From: Candidatus Nitrosopumilus sp.
Lineage (GTDB): Archaea > Thermoproteota > Nitrososphaeria > Nitrososphaerales > Nitrosopumilaceae
Direction of reading: 5' to 3'
DNA length: 64,000 nt
NCBI GenBank assembly: GCA_025699075.1
Contig: JAILWG010000006.1
Coordinates: 1-64,000 of the forward strand
Part shown: piece by piece, positions 27,677 through 37,078 of the stretch
Layout of the letters: every line of letters starts with the position of its first letter
Numbering within the stretch: the stretch's first letter is position 1
Translations under genes and position numbers: made by a program
Notes under the pieces: generated by a model
What the model was told of the DNA's origin: nothing
The model's input: the letters and a program-made list of their open reading frames with translations, nothing else
Database searches by the model: none

Positions 27677-28933
27677 ATGCCTGATTCATCCATTTCAAAA
27701 TTTTTTGAAAAATCTAGGAAAGAAAGATTAGATGTTGTAGCAAATTTTGCAAATCTTTCAAGTGAAGAATTAGATATATTACAAAATGATAATGGGGGAA
27801 TAACTTTTGAAAAAGCTGACAAGATGGTAGAAAATGCTATTGGAACATTTTCACTTCCATTGGGCGTTGCCACAAATTTTAAGATTAATGGTAAAGACTA
27901 CATTGTTCCTATGGTGATTGAAGAGCCATCAGTAATAGCAGCTGCATCAAAGGGAGCAAAAATTGCAAGAATCAAAGGTGGATTTGAAGTTTCTGCAAAC
28001 GAGTCTTTTAGCATTGGCCAAATTCAAATTTTAGATGTTGATATTCCTTTTGCAATAACAAAAATAAAAAATTCTACAAATGAAATTCTCAAATTAGCAA
28101 ATTCTAAAAGTAACACTTTGTCAAAAATGGGGAAGGGAGCAAAAGAAATCTTTTGTAAAGAAATTGATGCCCCTTCTGGCAAAATGTTGATTGTCGAATT
28201 ACTCATTGATGTTGGAGATGCGATGGGTGCAAATGTTACCAACACTATGTGTGAGGCAGTTTCCCCTTTGATTGAAAAAATTACTGGAGGTAGGGCATTA
28301 CTACGAATACTGTCTAACTATTCGACTAGAAGAATAGCTAAAGCAAAGGCTGTTTTTGAAAAAGAAGCAGTAGGAGGAGAGCAAGTTGTTGATAACATAA
28401 TTTCAGCATTTGAATTTGCAGATAATGATGTGTATAGAGCAGTTACTCATAACAAAGGAATTATGAATGGAACTATAGCTGTTGCAAATGCGATAGGTCA
28501 GGACAGTAGAGCCATAGAAGCTGCTGCAAATGCATATGCTGCACAATCAGGAAGATATCGCTCATTAAGTAAATGGAGTAAGGATAATGATGGAAATCTA
28601 GTAGGAACTTTGGAAATTCCTCTTTCAGTAGGTATTGTGGGGGGAATTGCAAATGTTCATCCTGTAGCAAAAGTGTGCACAAAAATTTTGGGTGCTACAT
28701 CTGCTCAAGAACTTGCATGTGTTATGACTGCTACAGGACTGGCTCAAAATTATAGTGCTATAAGAGCACTTGCAACTGAAGGAATTCAAAAAGGGCATAT
28801 GCGCCTTCATGCAAGAAATTTGGCAGCAGCTGCAGGTGCTACACCTGAACAAATTGATGAAATTGTACAAAAAATGATCAAAGAAAAGAAAATTTCACTT
28901 GATGGAGCTAAAGAACTACTTGAGCAAATTTAA
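27677..28933 (+). CDS. hmgA: Hydroxymethylglutaryl-CoA reductase, class II-like
   Basis: Reduces HMG-CoA to mevalonate, the committed step to isoprenoid membrane lipids. The 418-aa protein has ENAIGTFSLPLGVATNF (catalytic Glu), VIEEPSVIAAAS, the Asp motif DVGDAMGANVTNTM, and the late catalytic His in KGHMRLHARNLAAA. The spacing and the EEPSVIAAAS, DAMGAN and GHMRLHARN wording resemble the class II (Pseudomonas mevalonii) type more than the class I type of most archaea. As the lipid pathway needs this enzyme, a biosynthetic role is expected. No regulatory element seen. Confidence 0.92.
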   Translation: MPDSSISKFFEKSRKERLDVVANFANLSSEELDILQNDNGGITFEKADKMVENAIGTFSLPLGVATNFKINGKDYIVPMVIEEPSVIAAASKGAKIARIKGGFEVSANESFSIGQIQILDVDIPFAITKIKNSTNEILKLANSKSNTLSKMGKGAKEIFCKEIDAPSGKMLIVELLIDVGDAMGANVTNTMCEAVSPLIEKITGGRALLRILSNYSTRRIAKAKAVFEKEAVGGEQVVDNIISAFEFADNDVYRAVTHNKGIMNGTIAVANAIGQDSRAIEAAANAYAAQSGRYRSLSKWSKDNDGNLVGTLEIPLSVGIVGGIANVHPVAKVCTKILGATSAQELACVMTATGLAQNYSAIRALATEGIQKGHMRLHARNLAAAAGATPEQIDEIVQKMIKEKKISLDGAKELLEQI

Positions 28934-28941
28934 ACATGCGA

Positions 28942-28949
28942 TTATATAC
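28942..28949 (+). promoter_or_regulatory. TATA box of the histidine operon
   Basis: TTATATAC, 23-30 bases before ATG 28972. Its position makes GTG 28957 too close to be the hisG start and predicts a short or absent leader. It is the only clear promoter before hisG, in a 38-base gap after hmgA. Confidence 0.5.
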
Positions 28950-28971
28950 CTAAAAAGTGAAAAAATTGAAA

Positions 28972-29949
28972 ATGTCTGAAGTAAAATTTGCTATTCCTAA
29001 AGGTAGTCTTGAGGATGCAACTTTCAAACTATTAGAAAAATCATGGACTAAAGTTAATAGAAAAAGTAGAACTTATCGAGTTTATCTAGATGATCCTAGC
29101 ATTGTTGTCAAAATGCTTCGCCCTCAAGAAATTCCAACATTAGTTGCAGAAGGACTGTATGATGTAGGAATCACTGGTAAGGATTGGGTGGGAGAAACAA
29201 ATTCTGATGTAGAACCTATCTTGGATTTAGAATATGGAAAAATTAGATTGGTAATTGCATTCCCAGACAAATATCGTTACAAAAATCTTGATGAAATGAT
29301 TGCAGATTACGGTAAAAAGAAAAAAACACTTAGGATCTCCTCTGAATATCTTACAACTGCCTCAAAATTTCTAAAACAGTCAAAATCTTACAAAAAATAC
29401 TATGGATCTAAGGATCCACTAATAGTTACTCCTTGGGTTAGGTTGGGGAATAACAAAAGTGTCCAAATTCATTTGTCTTTTGGTGCAACTGAAGCAAAAC
29501 CTCCTGAGGATGTTGACGCAATTATGGATGTTACAGAGACAGGTACAACCCTAAAACAAAACAAGCTCAAAATTGTGGATGAAGTTCTCACATCAACAGC
29601 ACATTTGATTGTAAATAAAAAATCATTAAAGGATCCAAAAAAACGTGAAAAAATCTTTGATATTGTTACTTTGATGAGGGGTGCGGTTCATGGCAGAAAA
29701 TTCTTGCACATTTATCTGAATGTTGAAGAAAAAAATCTGAAAAAACTTTTGACTCAGATGCCTTCTCTTAAAAAACCGACAATTAGCCCACTTAGTGAAG
29801 AAGGATGGTTTGGAGTAAATACAGTCATCAAAAAAGAAGAATTCCATAAACTCATTCCTAAACTAAGAAAGATTGCTCAAGGTCTTGTAGTTCATGAACC
29901 TAGACAAATTCTTGAACTTGAGGAGATAAAGCGTGACGAAGAAAATTGA
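28972..29949 (+). CDS. hisG: ATP phosphoribosyltransferase (long form)
   Basis: First step of histidine synthesis: condensation of ATP with PRPP. The sequence starts VKFAIPKGSLEDATFKLLEK, with VAEGLYDVGITGKDW and DVTETGTTLKQNKLKI motifs; about 325 aa with a C-terminal regulatory domain (residues 240 onward), the long form that works without HisZ and is inhibited by histidine. I chose ATG 28972 over GTG 28957 from TATA spacing. It overlaps hisD by TTGA. Confidence 0.95.
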   Translation: MSEVKFAIPKGSLEDATFKLLEKSWTKVNRKSRTYRVYLDDPSIVVKMLRPQEIPTLVAEGLYDVGITGKDWVGETNSDVEPILDLEYGKIRLVIAFPDKYRYKNLDEMIADYGKKKKTLRISSEYLTTASKFLKQSKSYKKYYGSKDPLIVTPWVRLGNNKSVQIHLSFGATEAKPPEDVDAIMDVTETGTTLKQNKLKIVDEVLTSTAHLIVNKKSLKDPKKREKIFDIVTLMRGAVHGRKFLHIYLNVEEKNLKKLLTQMPSLKKPTISPLSEEGWFGVNTVIKKEEFHKLIPKLRKIAQGLVVHEPRQILELEEIKRDEEN

Positions 29950-31220
29950 TAAGAATAATCAAAGTATCTAATGTCGAAAAATTTGCAGCAAAAATAATCC
30001 CAAAACAGGCTCAAAATAACAAAACTATAGTCGAATCTATTTTAAAAAATGTTAAAAAAAACGGCGATGATGCAATTCGCAAATATGAAAAAAAATTCAG
30101 CAAGGCAAACATCTCTACATTACGTCTATCTCAAAGTGAAATAAAAAATGCATATTCTCAAGTCTCAAAAATTGAACTAGATGCATTACGTTTAGCAAAA
30201 TCTAGACTTGGTAAAACTGAATCTACTGTTAAATCATTGTTAAAAAATAAAATAATTGAACACGACGGGATAAAAATCTCTAAAAAATTTATTCCAATTC
30301 AAAGTGTTGGTTGTTACATTCCTGGTGGATTGGCAAGGTATCCTAGCTCTGTAATTATGTCTGTGATTCCCGCTAAAGTTGCAGGAGTCAAAAGAATTGT
30401 TGTTGTATCTCCTCCTAATTCTAATGGAAAAATTGATCCATTAACAATAGTAGCATCTGATATGTGTGGTGCAAATGAGATTTACAAAACAGGCGGTGCA
30501 CAGTCTATTGCAGCGTTATCCTATGGAACAAAATCCATTTCTAAAGTTGATAAAATTGTAGGTCCTGGTGGAGCATTTGTTACCACTGCAAAATCATTAA
30601 TCAGTGATCAAACAGGAATTGATATGCTTGCAGGCCCAACCGAATTGGGAATCATAGCAGACAATTCAGCCAATCCCGACTATGTTGCTTTGGATTTAAT
30701 TTCACAAGCTGAACACAGTAATGATACTTTTTGCTATTTGATTACAACATCTGAAAAATTTGCAACATCTGTAAAGAAAATAATTTTAGAAATTCTTCCA
30801 ACAATTCAAAGGGGAAAAATTGCTAAATTTAGTCTTGAAAAAAATGGATTTATTGGAATATGCAAAAATACTTCTGATATGATAAAACTTGTAAATATTC
30901 TAGCCCCTGAACACTTGCAAATAATGACAAAAAATGCAGAGTCAATATCTTCAAAGATCACTTCTTCAGGACTAGTTTTGATTGGAAATGATTCTCCTTC
31001 TTCTGCTAGTGACTATATTTTAGGCTCAAATCACATTCTTCCAACAAATGGATTTGGAAAAATTAGAGGTCCACTATCTGTTCTGGATTTTATCAAGGTA
31101 AACACTCAGATTAAATCATCAAAACAATCATTATTAAAAATCTCAAAACATCTGGAAGTTCTAACTAAAGCTGAAGGGCTTTCTAATCACTATGAATCTG
31201 TTAGAGGTAGACTAAATTGA
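29946..31220 (+). CDS. hisD: Histidinol dehydrogenase
   Basis: Oxidises histidinol to histidine in two NAD-dependent steps. The 424-aa length is standard. Motifs are VGCYIPGGLARYPSSVIMS, GGAQSIAALSYGT, KIVGPGGAFV, MLAGPTELGIIAD, QAEHSNDTF and the C-terminal LAPEHLQIM, with the zinc ligands in the QAEH region. It starts with TTG at 29946, overlapping the hisG stop as TTGA, and ends with TTGA overlapping hisC. No ATG nearby would leave a complete N-terminus. Confidence 0.95.
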   Translation: MIRIIKVSNVEKFAAKIIPKQAQNNKTIVESILKNVKKNGDDAIRKYEKKFSKANISTLRLSQSEIKNAYSQVSKIELDALRLAKSRLGKTESTVKSLLKNKIIEHDGIKISKKFIPIQSVGCYIPGGLARYPSSVIMSVIPAKVAGVKRIVVVSPPNSNGKIDPLTIVASDMCGANEIYKTGGAQSIAALSYGTKSISKVDKIVGPGGAFVTTAKSLISDQTGIDMLAGPTELGIIADNSANPDYVALDLISQAEHSNDTFCYLITTSEKFATSVKKIILEILPTIQRGKIAKFSLEKNGFIGICKNTSDMIKLVNILAPEHLQIMTKNAESISSKITSSGLVLIGNDSPSSASDYILGSNHILPTNGFGKIRGPLSVLDFIKVNTQIKSSKQSLLKISKHLEVLTKAEGLSNHYESVRGRLN

Positions 31221-32287
31221 AAAAGAATTGGTTTGAAGAAAAAATAGAAAAGTTCAGTTCCATTGGAGGCTATCAAAAACCAGAACTCGTTCAAGATTCT
31301 GTAAAACTTGATTCAAATGAAAATTATGTAATTCCCAAACAATTCCAAAACGATATTATTTCTTCTGCTAAAAAAAATTCTGACATTAGAGAATATCCTC
31401 TAGGGGGTGTTGAAAAACTAACTAATTCAATTTCAAAGTTTGTAAAAATCCCTTCATCTATGATTGGTGTTGGAAATGGATCTGATCAAATTCTAGATTT
31501 GATACTCTTAAATTTTGCATCAAAACAAACCAAAGTTCTAACATCTAATCCTACATTTGGATTTTTTGAAGAACGATGTAAATTATACGGCATACCACTA
31601 ATTGCAATCCCTTTCTCTAAAGAAATGACATTAGACATTAAAGATTTCCTCAAACAATCAAAAAATGCAGATATTCTTTATCTAGATTCTCCAAATAATC
31701 CAACAGGATTTCAATTTTCAAAAAATGAATTACAAAAACTGATTAAATCTTTTAATGGATTAATAATAATTGATGAAGCATATGGAGAATTCAGTGAATA
31801 TTCTCTTTCAAGTATGGTTAAAACTCAGGATAATCTGATTGTTGTACAAACTCTTTCAAAATCCTTTGGTTTAGCTGGTTTGAGATTAGGATATTTTATA
31901 GCAAGCAAAAAATTTACAGAATCTTTCATGAATGTATTGCAATATCCATACCCTCTAAGTACAATTACGATTGAATCTGGAATACAGGCTTTGGAAAAAT
32001 CAAATGTCATGAAAGATACAATCGATACCATCAAAATTGAGAGAAAAAGAATAATTGAGACTTTACAGAAATATGATGCCTTTGAAGTTTTTGATTCCAA
32101 GGCAAATTTTGTTCTTTTTGATGCTCATGGTGCCTACAAACGTGTTTACTCAGCATTGGCAGAACAGGGGATTTCAATCAGAAAACTCGGAAAAATTGGA
32201 AATCATGATGGTTGTCTTCGAGTTACTATTGGAACAAAAGAAATGAATTCAAAATTTTTATTGGCTATTCGTGATTTATTAGGATGA
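31217..32287 (+). CDS. hisC: Histidinol-phosphate aminotransferase
   Basis: A PLP-dependent aminotransferase (356 aa) with LDSNENYVIP near the N-terminus, DSPNNPTGFQF, IIDEAYGEF and the lysine motif TLSKSFGLAGLRLGY. Operon position fixes the substrate as imidazole-acetol phosphate. It starts with TTG in a TTGA overlap with hisD and ends in an ATGA overlap with the HAD gene. Confidence 0.94.
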   Translation: MKKNWFEEKIEKFSSIGGYQKPELVQDSVKLDSNENYVIPKQFQNDIISSAKKNSDIREYPLGGVEKLTNSISKFVKIPSSMIGVGNGSDQILDLILLNFASKQTKVLTSNPTFGFFEERCKLYGIPLIAIPFSKEMTLDIKDFLKQSKNADILYLDSPNNPTGFQFSKNELQKLIKSFNGLIIIDEAYGEFSEYSLSSMVKTQDNLIVVQTLSKSFGLAGLRLGYFIASKKFTESFMNVLQYPYPLSTITIESGIQALEKSNVMKDTIDTIKIERKRIIETLQKYDAFEVFDSKANFVLFDAHGAYKRVYSALAEQGISIRKLGKIGNHDGCLRVTIGTKEMNSKFLLAIRDLLG

Positions 32288-33258
32288 CTTTAAAACAAAA
32301 ATCTACTGGAATCTATGTAGATGACTCTAAAATCAAAATATTAAATGAAATTGATGCTGTAATTTTTGATTGTGATGGTGTGTTAATTGATATAACCAAA
32401 TCTTATGATTTAGCAATTGTCAAAACAACTCAATATGTTTTAAAAAACTTGGCAAAAATTGATAATGCTATAGATGTAAATTTTGAAATTATTGACGGAT
32501 TCAAATCTACTGGAGGGTTTAACGATGAAGTTGATTTAACATATGCTGCAATAATTTCTCTTGTTGCTGCAAATAAACTAAAAAAAGATCAAACCAGTTT
32601 TATTTTTGATGTGATAAAAAATTCAGATTCTACAGGTATTGTTTCTGTAGAAAGATACATTGAAAATCAAATTGATGTTTCAGATATTAAAAATCAACTA
32701 TCCTATCCTGGAACACATCATGATAATCCGCTGTATCAAATATTTGATCAGCTTTTCTATGGGCCTAAATTATATCAAAAATTATTTAATAAAAAATCAA
32801 ACTTTTCTGAACCTGGTCTGATCGAACAAGATGATGTTATTTTAAATGATGTTTTGATTGAAAAATTACAAAAAAAATTTAATTCAAAAATTGCTATGGT
32901 AACAGGTCGAGGAAAAGAATCTGTACGATATTCCTTAAAATCATTATTGACCAAATTTGATTTAGAAAACTCAATGTTTCTTGAAGATGAATCTCGTGAA
33001 CTAGCAAAACCCAATCCACAATCTCTTTTAAACTCAATTCAGGGGATGAATAGTGTTTTCCCTCTTTATGTAGGTGATTCTATGGAGGATTTTATCATGG
33101 CCAAAAAAACTACTGATTATGGGCATAAAACAACATTTTGCGGAATTATAGGAACTAGCAAAAACCCTCAGAACAAATTAGAATTATTTGAGAAAAATGG
33201 TGCTGTTTTGGTATTGGATTCAATCCATCTTTTACCAAAGGTATTAAATTTAGAATGA
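32284..33258 (+). CDS. HAD-superfamily phosphatase in his operon, candidate histidinol-phosphatase
   Basis: A 324-aa HAD hydrolase. The nucleophile motif is FDCDGVLID (residues about 33-41), motif II VTGRGKES near 205, then AKPNPQSL and YVGDSMEDF with the acidic motif IV near 265. Between motifs I and II lies a long cap of about 160 residues. No separate histidinol-phosphatase (PHP type or HisB N-terminal) is seen, and the hisB gene here encodes only the dehydratase. Its place between hisC and hisB with ATGA coupling makes it the best candidate for that step. The assignment is by context; substrate is not proven by sequence. Confidence 0.8.
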   Translation: MTLKQKSTGIYVDDSKIKILNEIDAVIFDCDGVLIDITKSYDLAIVKTTQYVLKNLAKIDNAIDVNFEIIDGFKSTGGFNDEVDLTYAAIISLVAANKLKKDQTSFIFDVIKNSDSTGIVSVERYIENQIDVSDIKNQLSYPGTHHDNPLYQIFDQLFYGPKLYQKLFNKKSNFSEPGLIEQDDVILNDVLIEKLQKKFNSKIAMVTGRGKESVRYSLKSLLTKFDLENSMFLEDESRELAKPNPQSLLNSIQGMNSVFPLYVGDSMEDFIMAKKTTDYGHKTTFCGIIGTSKNPQNKLELFEKNGAVLVLDSIHLLPKVLNLE

Positions 33259-33282
33259 TGCACATGATAATCTGTGAGAAAA

Positions 33283-33870
33283 ATGGCACCACGAAAGGCA
33301 TCAATTAAAAGAAATACAAAGGAAACTAGCGTTTCAGTATCTGTAAACCTAGATGGAACTAGCAAAACATCCATCAAAACCGGAATAAATTTTCTTGATC
33401 ACTTGATTGTGTCTTTTGGTACACACGGAATGATGGATCTCAAAGTTGATGCAAAATCAAATGATGGAATAGAACACCACTTGATTGAAGATACTGCAAT
33501 TACCATTGGACAAGCTATTGACAAAGCATTAGCCTCTAGAAGTGGAATTACCAGATTTAGTTATGCTTCTGTTCCGATGGATGAATCTCTTGCTGAGGCC
33601 TCAATTGATCTAGTAAAACGTCCATTTTGGAAATTGATATTATCAATTAAAAGAAACAAAATTGAGGACATATCAAAAGAAGATTTAGAGCACTTCTTCC
33701 AATCATTACTTCAAAATCTCAATAGCTGCATTCATCTTACTGTAAAGTACGGAGATAATGATCACCATAAAGTTGAAGCAGCCATAAAATCACTTGCTGT
33801 TGCATTAAGATATGCTTCTATGCTGGATAAAAAACAAAAAGGAATTCCAAGTACAAAAGGTTCAATGTAA
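33283..33870 (+). CDS. hisB: Imidazoleglycerol-phosphate dehydratase
   Basis: Monofunctional dehydratase (195 aa). Family motifs are [52 protein letters not shown] and [16 protein letters not shown] with the His clusters that bind two Mn ions. I chose ATG 33283; GTG at 33274 is in frame three codons earlier. Stop TAA shares its last A with the hisH ATG. Confidence 0.94.
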   Translation: MAPRKASIKRNTKETSVSVSVNLDGTSKTSIKTGINFLDHLIVSFGTHGMMDLKVDAKSNDGIEHHLIEDTAITIGQAIDKALASRSGITRFSYASVPMDESLAEASIDLVKRPFWKLILSIKRNKIEDISKEDLEHFFQSLLQNLNSCIHLTVKYGDNDHHKVEAAIKSLAVALRYASMLDKKQKGIPSTKGSM

Positions 33871-34475
33871 TGGTCAGTGTCGCAATTTTTGATTATGGAG
33901 CTGGAAATATTTTCAGTCTAAAAAATTCCCTTGAAAAAGTAGGAGCTACAGTTGATGTAATTACTAATTTTGATGATCCCAATATCTACTCGGGATTATT
34001 ACTTCCCGGTGTAGGCAACTTTGATCCTGCTATGAATAGTATCAGGGATCTTTCAAAGATTCAGTTTCAAGATTATGTGGGTAACATGCCTGTCTTAGGA
34101 ATTTGTCTTGGTATGGAAATGTTCTTCGCAAAAAGTGAGGAGGGTAAAGAGAAGGGTCTAAATGTAATAGATGGCGAGGTTGTTTTACTTCCATCTTCGA
34201 TGAAAGTTCCTCATATGGGTTGGAATGATCTTGAAATAAAAAAACCTGGAAAAATTCTTGAAGGTGTTAAAAATGGTTCTTGGGCTTATTTTGTTCACTC
34301 GTATAGAGTAAAACCTCAATCCAATGACGTGATCACTGCAGAATCTGATTATGGAATTAAAGTGCCTGCTGTAGTGGAACATGATAATTTTTTTGGTACT
34401 CAATTTCATCCGGAAAAATCCAGCACTGTTGGAAGAATCATGCTAGAGAATTTTCTTAAAGAGTGTAAAAAATGA
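33870..34475 (+). CDS. hisH: Imidazole glycerol phosphate synthase, glutaminase subunit
   Basis: Class I glutamine amidotransferase (201 aa) that feeds ammonia to HisF. DYGAGNIFSL at the start, LPGVGNFDPAM, nucleophile in GICLGMEMFF, and the His-Glu pair in TQFHPEKSS are all present. Overlaps hisA by ATGA. Confidence 0.95.
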   Translation: MVSVAIFDYGAGNIFSLKNSLEKVGATVDVITNFDDPNIYSGLLLPGVGNFDPAMNSIRDLSKIQFQDYVGNMPVLGICLGMEMFFAKSEEGKEKGLNVIDGEVVLLPSSMKVPHMGWNDLEIKKPGKILEGVKNGSWAYFVHSYRVKPQSNDVITAESDYGIKVPAVVEHDNFFGTQFHPEKSSTVGRIMLENFLKECKK

Positions 34476-35179
34476 AAATTATTCCTGCAATTGATCTAAT
34501 GGATGGCAAAGTTGTCAGATTATACAAAGGAGATCCTAAACAAAAGACAATTTACAGTGAAAATCCTATTGATATTGCCAAACAATGGGAATCTGCAGGA
34601 GCAGATATTCTTCATTTGGTAGATTTGGATGCCACACTAGGAATAGGCTCCAATTTAGATATTATAAAAAAAATTCTTGATGCTGTTACAATCCCAGTTG
34701 AAGTTGCAGGTGGCTTACGTGAAAAAAATTTAGTTTTGGAAATGGCAAAATTATCAGAACGAATCGTATTGGGAACTTTGGCTTTCAAAGACAAAACTCT
34801 CTTGAAATCCTTATTATCTGAACTTGGATCTAAAAAAATTGTAATCTCTGTAGATCATAAAGATGGTGAAATTGTTATTCACGGTTGGCAAAAAGATACT
34901 GGAATTAAATTAATTCCTGCAATTAATGACTTTGTTAAAATGGGATTTACAGAATTTTTGCTAACAAATGTTAGTCGTGATGGTACTCTGGAAGGTCCTG
35001 ATTTAGAATTTTTAGAACAAGCATGTAATTTACCAAAAACAAACATCATCGCAAGTGGAGGAATTTCCAATATTGATGATGTTGCAGATGTAAAAGAAAA
35101 AAATGCATTTGGAGTGATTCTTGGAAAAGCGCTATATGAGAAAAAAATTTCAATTGAGGAGGCAAAAAAACTATCATGA
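34472..35179 (+). CDS. hisA: ProFAR isomerase
   Basis: A (beta-alpha)8 barrel of 235 aa. It begins [19 protein letters not shown] with catalytic Asp, contains DATLG and [12 protein letters not shown] phosphate-site loops, the second Asp in [14 protein letters not shown], and IIASGGISN. Differs from HisF by the KVVRLYKGD segment and the RDGTLEGPD loop. Overlaps hisF by ATGA. Confidence 0.94.
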   Translation: MKIIPAIDLMDGKVVRLYKGDPKQKTIYSENPIDIAKQWESAGADILHLVDLDATLGIGSNLDIIKKILDAVTIPVEVAGGLREKNLVLEMAKLSERIVLGTLAFKDKTLLKSLLSELGSKKIVISVDHKDGEIVIHGWQKDTGIKLIPAINDFVKMGFTEFLLTNVSRDGTLEGPDLEFLEQACNLPKTNIIASGGISNIDDVADVKEKNAFGVILGKALYEKKISIEEAKKLS

Positions 35180-35979
35180 CATTGACTAAAAGAATAATTC
35201 CTTGTTTGGATGTAAAAAATGGCAGAGTTGTCAAGGGATTAAACTTTGAATCCATCAAGGATGCAGGCGATCCAGTAGAACTAGCAGAAAAATATAGTAA
35301 TGAAGGTGCAGACGAACTTGTATTCTTAGATATTACTGCATCTGACGAGCGACGAAAAACAATCAAGGATTTGGTACGAAAAGTCGCATCTGTAATTGAT
35401 ATTCCATTTACTGTAGGTGGAGGAGTTCAATCTTTAGAAGATGCTAGAAATATTTTGCTTAATGGTGCAGATAAAGTTGGAATTAATACTGGTGCAATAA
35501 AAAATCCTCAAATTATTACAGAGTTGATGGAACTGTTTGGTAGACAGTGTGTTGTAGTAGCTGTAGACGCTAAAAGAAACTATGACATTGATGAAACAAA
35601 AAATATTTTCACTGAAGATGGGAAAAAATTCTGGTTTGAAGTTTTCATTTATGGTGGAAAAAATGGAACAGGAATTGATGTGATTGAATGGGTAAAAAAA
35701 GCTGAAATTTTAGGTGCTGGCGAAATTCTTCTGACTAGTATTGACAAAGATGGAACTAAAGACGGATATGATATTTTGTTGACTAGAACAGTCGTGGATT
35801 CTGTTTCCATCCCTGTGATAGCTTCAGGAGGATGTGGGAAACCAGATGATATGATTGATGTTTTCAAAGAATCAAACGTAGATGCTGCACTTGCTGCTTC
35901 AATTTTTCATTATGATACTCATGGAGTAAATGGTGTAAAATCATACTTGAAAGACAAAGATATTCCTGTAAGGTTATAA
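35176..35979 (+). CDS. hisF: Imidazole glycerol phosphate synthase, cyclase subunit
   Basis: A (beta-alpha)8 barrel of 267 aa with [67 protein letters not shown] and [12 protein letters not shown]. The two catalytic Asp are in CLDV and SIDKDG. Works with HisH. A 23-base gap follows before hisI. Confidence 0.95.
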   Translation: MTLTKRIIPCLDVKNGRVVKGLNFESIKDAGDPVELAEKYSNEGADELVFLDITASDERRKTIKDLVRKVASVIDIPFTVGGGVQSLEDARNILLNGADKVGINTGAIKNPQIITELMELFGRQCVVVAVDAKRNYDIDETKNIFTEDGKKFWFEVFIYGGKNGTGIDVIEWVKKAEILGAGEILLTSIDKDGTKDGYDILLTRTVVDSVSIPVIASGGCGKPDDMIDVFKESNVDAALAASIFHYDTHGVNGVKSYLKDKDIPVRL

Positions 35980-36002
35980 TAGCTATTTCCATTTTTACCA
36001 TT

Positions 36003-36332
36003 ATGGAAAAATCCATCAATGACATTGACTTTGAAAAAAGTGGTGGGATTGTTCCAGTAATTGTTCAAGATGCAAATACAAAAGATGTTCTTACACTGGC
36101 ATATTCAAACAAAGAATCTCTAGAGCTAGCCGAAAAAACTGGAAACTCTTGGTTTTGGAGTCGTTCTAGAAATAAATTGTGGATGAAAGGAGAAGAATCA
36201 GGGAATACCCAAAAAATAATAAAGATTTTAGTTGATTGTGATTCTGATGCAATAATTTATCTTGTTGAGCCATCTGGTCCCGCATGTCATACTGGTGAAA
36301 AAGTATGTTTTCACAATGCGTTAAAAAAATAA
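36003..36332 (+). CDS. hisI: Phosphoribosyl-AMP cyclohydrolase
   Basis: A 109-aa single-domain HisI. The motifs VIVQDANTKDVLTLAYSN, SWFWSRSRNKLWMKGEESGNTQ, VDCDSDAIIYLVEP and PACHTGEKVCFHN include the zinc and Mg ligands. It is not fused to HisE, and no phosphoribosyl-ATP pyrophosphatase gene occurs in the cluster. Last gene of the operon; convergent with the next gene. Confidence 0.95.
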   Translation: MEKSINDIDFEKSGGIVPVIVQDANTKDVLTLAYSNKESLELAEKTGNSWFWSRSRNKLWMKGEESGNTQKIIKILVDCDSDAIIYLVEPSGPACHTGEKVCFHNALKK

Positions 36333-36333
36333 T

Positions 36334-36951
36334 CTAGCAAACTGGTTGGTAATCTTCTTCTTCTCCTGGAAGAACATCTTCAGTAATTTTAAATTCTAAA
36401 TTAGGATAATCAGTTCCTCTAAAAACAACTCTCCAATCCCCAATAAAGTCCTCTGCAGAACAAATCCCTCTAAGTTTTGAAAGTTGTGGCTCCAAATAAT
36501 AATTAAATGCTTGTTTATCAGATCCATCAAATGGTATTGTCAAATAGACTTCATAATGTGTATTATTCAAAGGTCTTAGAAATGCTATTTGGCCCTTTTC
36601 ATCATATCCTATACCTCCCATTCTGAGGAAAATTTTTTCTCCTAAGACGTACTCACTTCGATCAATCTGAAACGGTCCTGAAGTGATCCATTCTCTATCT
36701 TTAGGCGAATATTCATTTTCTAAATTGATTTTTTCTTTTTCTTCTAACTTTGCTTGAATTTCTGGGGAAATCTCTTCTTCAGGTTGTAATTCTTTGTTTA
36801 AAGTATCTTCAACTTCCATTGAATTTGATTCTTGATTTGCTGTCGCAATAATTCCTACGATAACTATGATGATTCCTATAATAATTGGAATTACAATCTT
36901 ACTATTCACAAAATTGTTTTTATGAAAATATCTAAAAACCTTCCCCATCAT
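36334..36951 (-). CDS. Membrane-anchored extracytoplasmic protein, unknown
   Basis: A 205-residue protein with one hydrophobic helix near residues 19-39 (IVIPIIIGIIIVIVGIIATA), then a Glu-rich coiled linker (LNKELQPEEEISPEIQAKLEEKE) and a strand-rich outer domain with two cysteines (GICSAE and the final VC). The start could be either of two adjacent ATG codons. Such single-pass proteins with an outside beta domain are frequent in these archaea, but I recognise no family. Divergent from the threonine synthase gene. Confidence 0.75.
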   Translation of the reverse strand: MMGKVFRYFHKNNFVNSKIVIPIIIGIIIVIVGIIATANQESNSMEVEDTLNKELQPEEEISPEIQAKLEEKEKINLENEYSPKDREWITSGPFQIDRSEYVLGEKIFLRMGGIGYDEKGQIAFLRPLNNTHYEVYLTIPFDGSDKQAFNYYLEPQLSKLRGICSAEDFIGDWRVVFRGTDYPNLEFKITEDVLPGEEEDYQPVC

Positions 36952-37028
36952 TGAAATTGTAGAAAATTATCCTTTCCTATTCTTCCCCTTATGATTACTA
37001 TTATTCATTATATTTTTTAGTGATAAAA

Positions 37029-37043
37029 TTAAGTGATACTTAA
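37029..37043. promoter_or_regulatory. Inverted repeat in the thrC upstream region
   Basis: TTAAG, five bases, CTTAA: a perfect 5-base inverted repeat 20-30 bases before a TATA-like TATGTATATTA (37062-37072) of the threonine synthase gene. It could bind a dimeric regulator. Short and AT-rich, so chance is possible. Confidence 0.3.
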
Positions 37044-37078
37044 CTTGATATTAGGATTTTTTATGTATATTATCAAAG

